Shown one piece after another: positions 36,809 through 37,814 of a DNA stretch of 37,814 nt. The position numbers were made by a program, and so were the translations under genes. The notes beneath the pieces are model-generated. The model searched no databases. It worked only from the letters and a program-made list of their open reading frames with translations, and was not told the origin of the DNA. The stretch lies in assembly GCA_003021745.1 (NCBI GenBank), contig PXQY01000048.1, positions 1 to 37,814 of the forward strand. Direction: 5' to 3'. The stretch is from Halobacteriales archaeon QH_7_69_31. GTDB lineage: Archaea > Halobacteriota > Halobacteria > Halobacteriales > Haloarculaceae. Every line of letters starts with the position of its first letter. The first letter of the stretch is position 1.

Positions 36809-37814
36809 TTACTCGGAAGGCGTCGTCTCGAAGGACGTCGAGTTCGTCTCGCCCGTCGGGTAGTCGTTCGCGTCCGTCAGTTCGTACTTGATGTCGTATG
36901 CGGTAGTCGACGCGGTGTCGGCGTCACTGGTGTCGGTGTAGTCGGCAGCGATGACGATCCGGTCACCCTCCAGGTCGGACTCGGAGTTGGTCTGGTAGGT
37001 CACACTTTCCACCTCGTTGTTCGCGTTCAGGGAGATCGAACCGTTACCTTCGACGATGGTCCAGTTGGCGCTGTCGCCGTCGTGGCTGACGTCGCCGCTC
37101 GTGTTGGTGAGGTCGATCCTGATCGATGCACCGCCGGTGTCCTCGCCCAAGGTGAAGCCCATCGTCTGGTTCACCCGACGTTCGCCTGCCGGGACGTCCT
37201 CGACGGTCGGCTCCTTGATGAGCGTCGGCGGGTCTATGGTCACGGTCCGGGAGTCCGTGTCATTGCGTGCGTCGGCTACGAGTTCGGCGTCACCGATATC
37301 GTCGCTGTCGAGTTGCTCCGTGTCGTACGTCATCGTGACGTTCGTCGACGCGCCAGGTGCCAGTTGGACCGTCTCCTCGGGTCCACCCTCGCCCGCCAAC
37401 GACAGTAGGATCCCTGAATCGCCCTCGGCGCCGCCCTCGTTCGTGGCCCGGACCGTCGCGGTGAAGGTCTCGCCGTACTCGATGGGCTCCCCGGAGTCGA
37501 CGATCTCGACCTCGATCTGCTGGCCGGACGTCGTCTCGAAGGACGTACTTTCGGTGTCGCCGTTCTCCCCCTCGGCGTACGAGTCAGCGCTCTCGACCCG
37601 GTACTCAACGTCGTAGCGGATGTCGGCATCGGCCGAGGAAGCGTCGACGCCGGACCCCTGGAACCTGATAGTGTCGCCCTCCGCGTCGTCGGACCCGACC
37701 TTGTAGGTGACTTTCCCGTTATCGAGGTCCGGGGAAAGTTCCGAACCGTCGCCCTGGACGATGGTCCAGCTCCCGTCGTTTCCGTCGTATTCGACGTCGT
37801 CACCGGTGTCGGAG
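36809..37814 (-). CDS. Secreted/surface protein with repeated Ig-like modules (N-terminus outside window)
   Basis: Open frame to window edge; two homologous modules (NWTIVEGNGSISL...TSFETTPSE* and SWTIVQGDGSELS...TSFETTSGQ). Confidence 0.85.
   Translation of the reverse strand, partial: SDTGDDVEYDGNDGSWTIVQGDGSELSPDLDNGKVTYKVGSDDAEGDTIRFQGSGVDASSADADIRYDVEYRVESADSYAEGENGDTESTSFETTSGQQIEVEIVDSGEPIEYGETFTATVRATNEGGAEGDSGILLSLAGEGGPEETVQLAPGASTNVTMTYDTEQLDSDDIGDAELVADARNDTDSRTVTIDPPTLIKEPTVEDVPAGERRVNQTMGFTLGEDTGGASIRIDLTNTSGDVSHDGDSANWTIVEGNGSISLNANNEVESVTYQTNSESDLEGDRIVIAADYTDTSDADTASTTAYDIKYELTDANDYPTGETNSTSFETTPSE

Overview
This is a high-GC haloarchaeal chromosomal window. The diagnostics are acidic proteins, TATA boxes about 25 nt upstream of apparently leaderless starts, and archaeal genes (dys, tfs, beta-RFAP synthase). 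Most of it is ordinary: birA, gcvPB/gcvPA, two UspA-like proteins, a TIGR00300-type protein, a Tat-dependent subtilase, RDD and DUF4383-like membrane proteins, a REC-PAS regulator, a P-loop kinase, GT2, dys, a YkgJ-type cysteine-cluster protein, an MBL-like protein, tfs, a RadA/KaiC-like ATPase, beta-RFAP synthase, ilvD and a repeat-domain surface protein running off the end. Two signals stand out. (1) An accessory island (about 21.49-25.67 kb) holds two paralogous PIN(DUF3368)/antitoxin pairs, a nucleotidyltransferase-like gene overlapping a small charged protein (candidate TA pair), and a YfcE-like phosphoesterase. Degenerate copies of one direct-repeat family sit at every cassette junction, an integron-like layout with no visible integrase. 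(2) Several genes are broken by out-of-frame lesions, some of which remove the conserved core: the thiolase active-site Cys, the REC phosphoacceptor Asp and the ABC TOBE region. There are also a diacylglycerol-kinase relic, a decayed histidine-kinase tail, a frameshifted zinc-ribbon gene and an in-frame amber. A duplicated, strongly structured intergenic repeat (2.62-3.12 kb) shows pairing-preserving differences between its copies. All product calls rest on reading motifs; no database searches were run.
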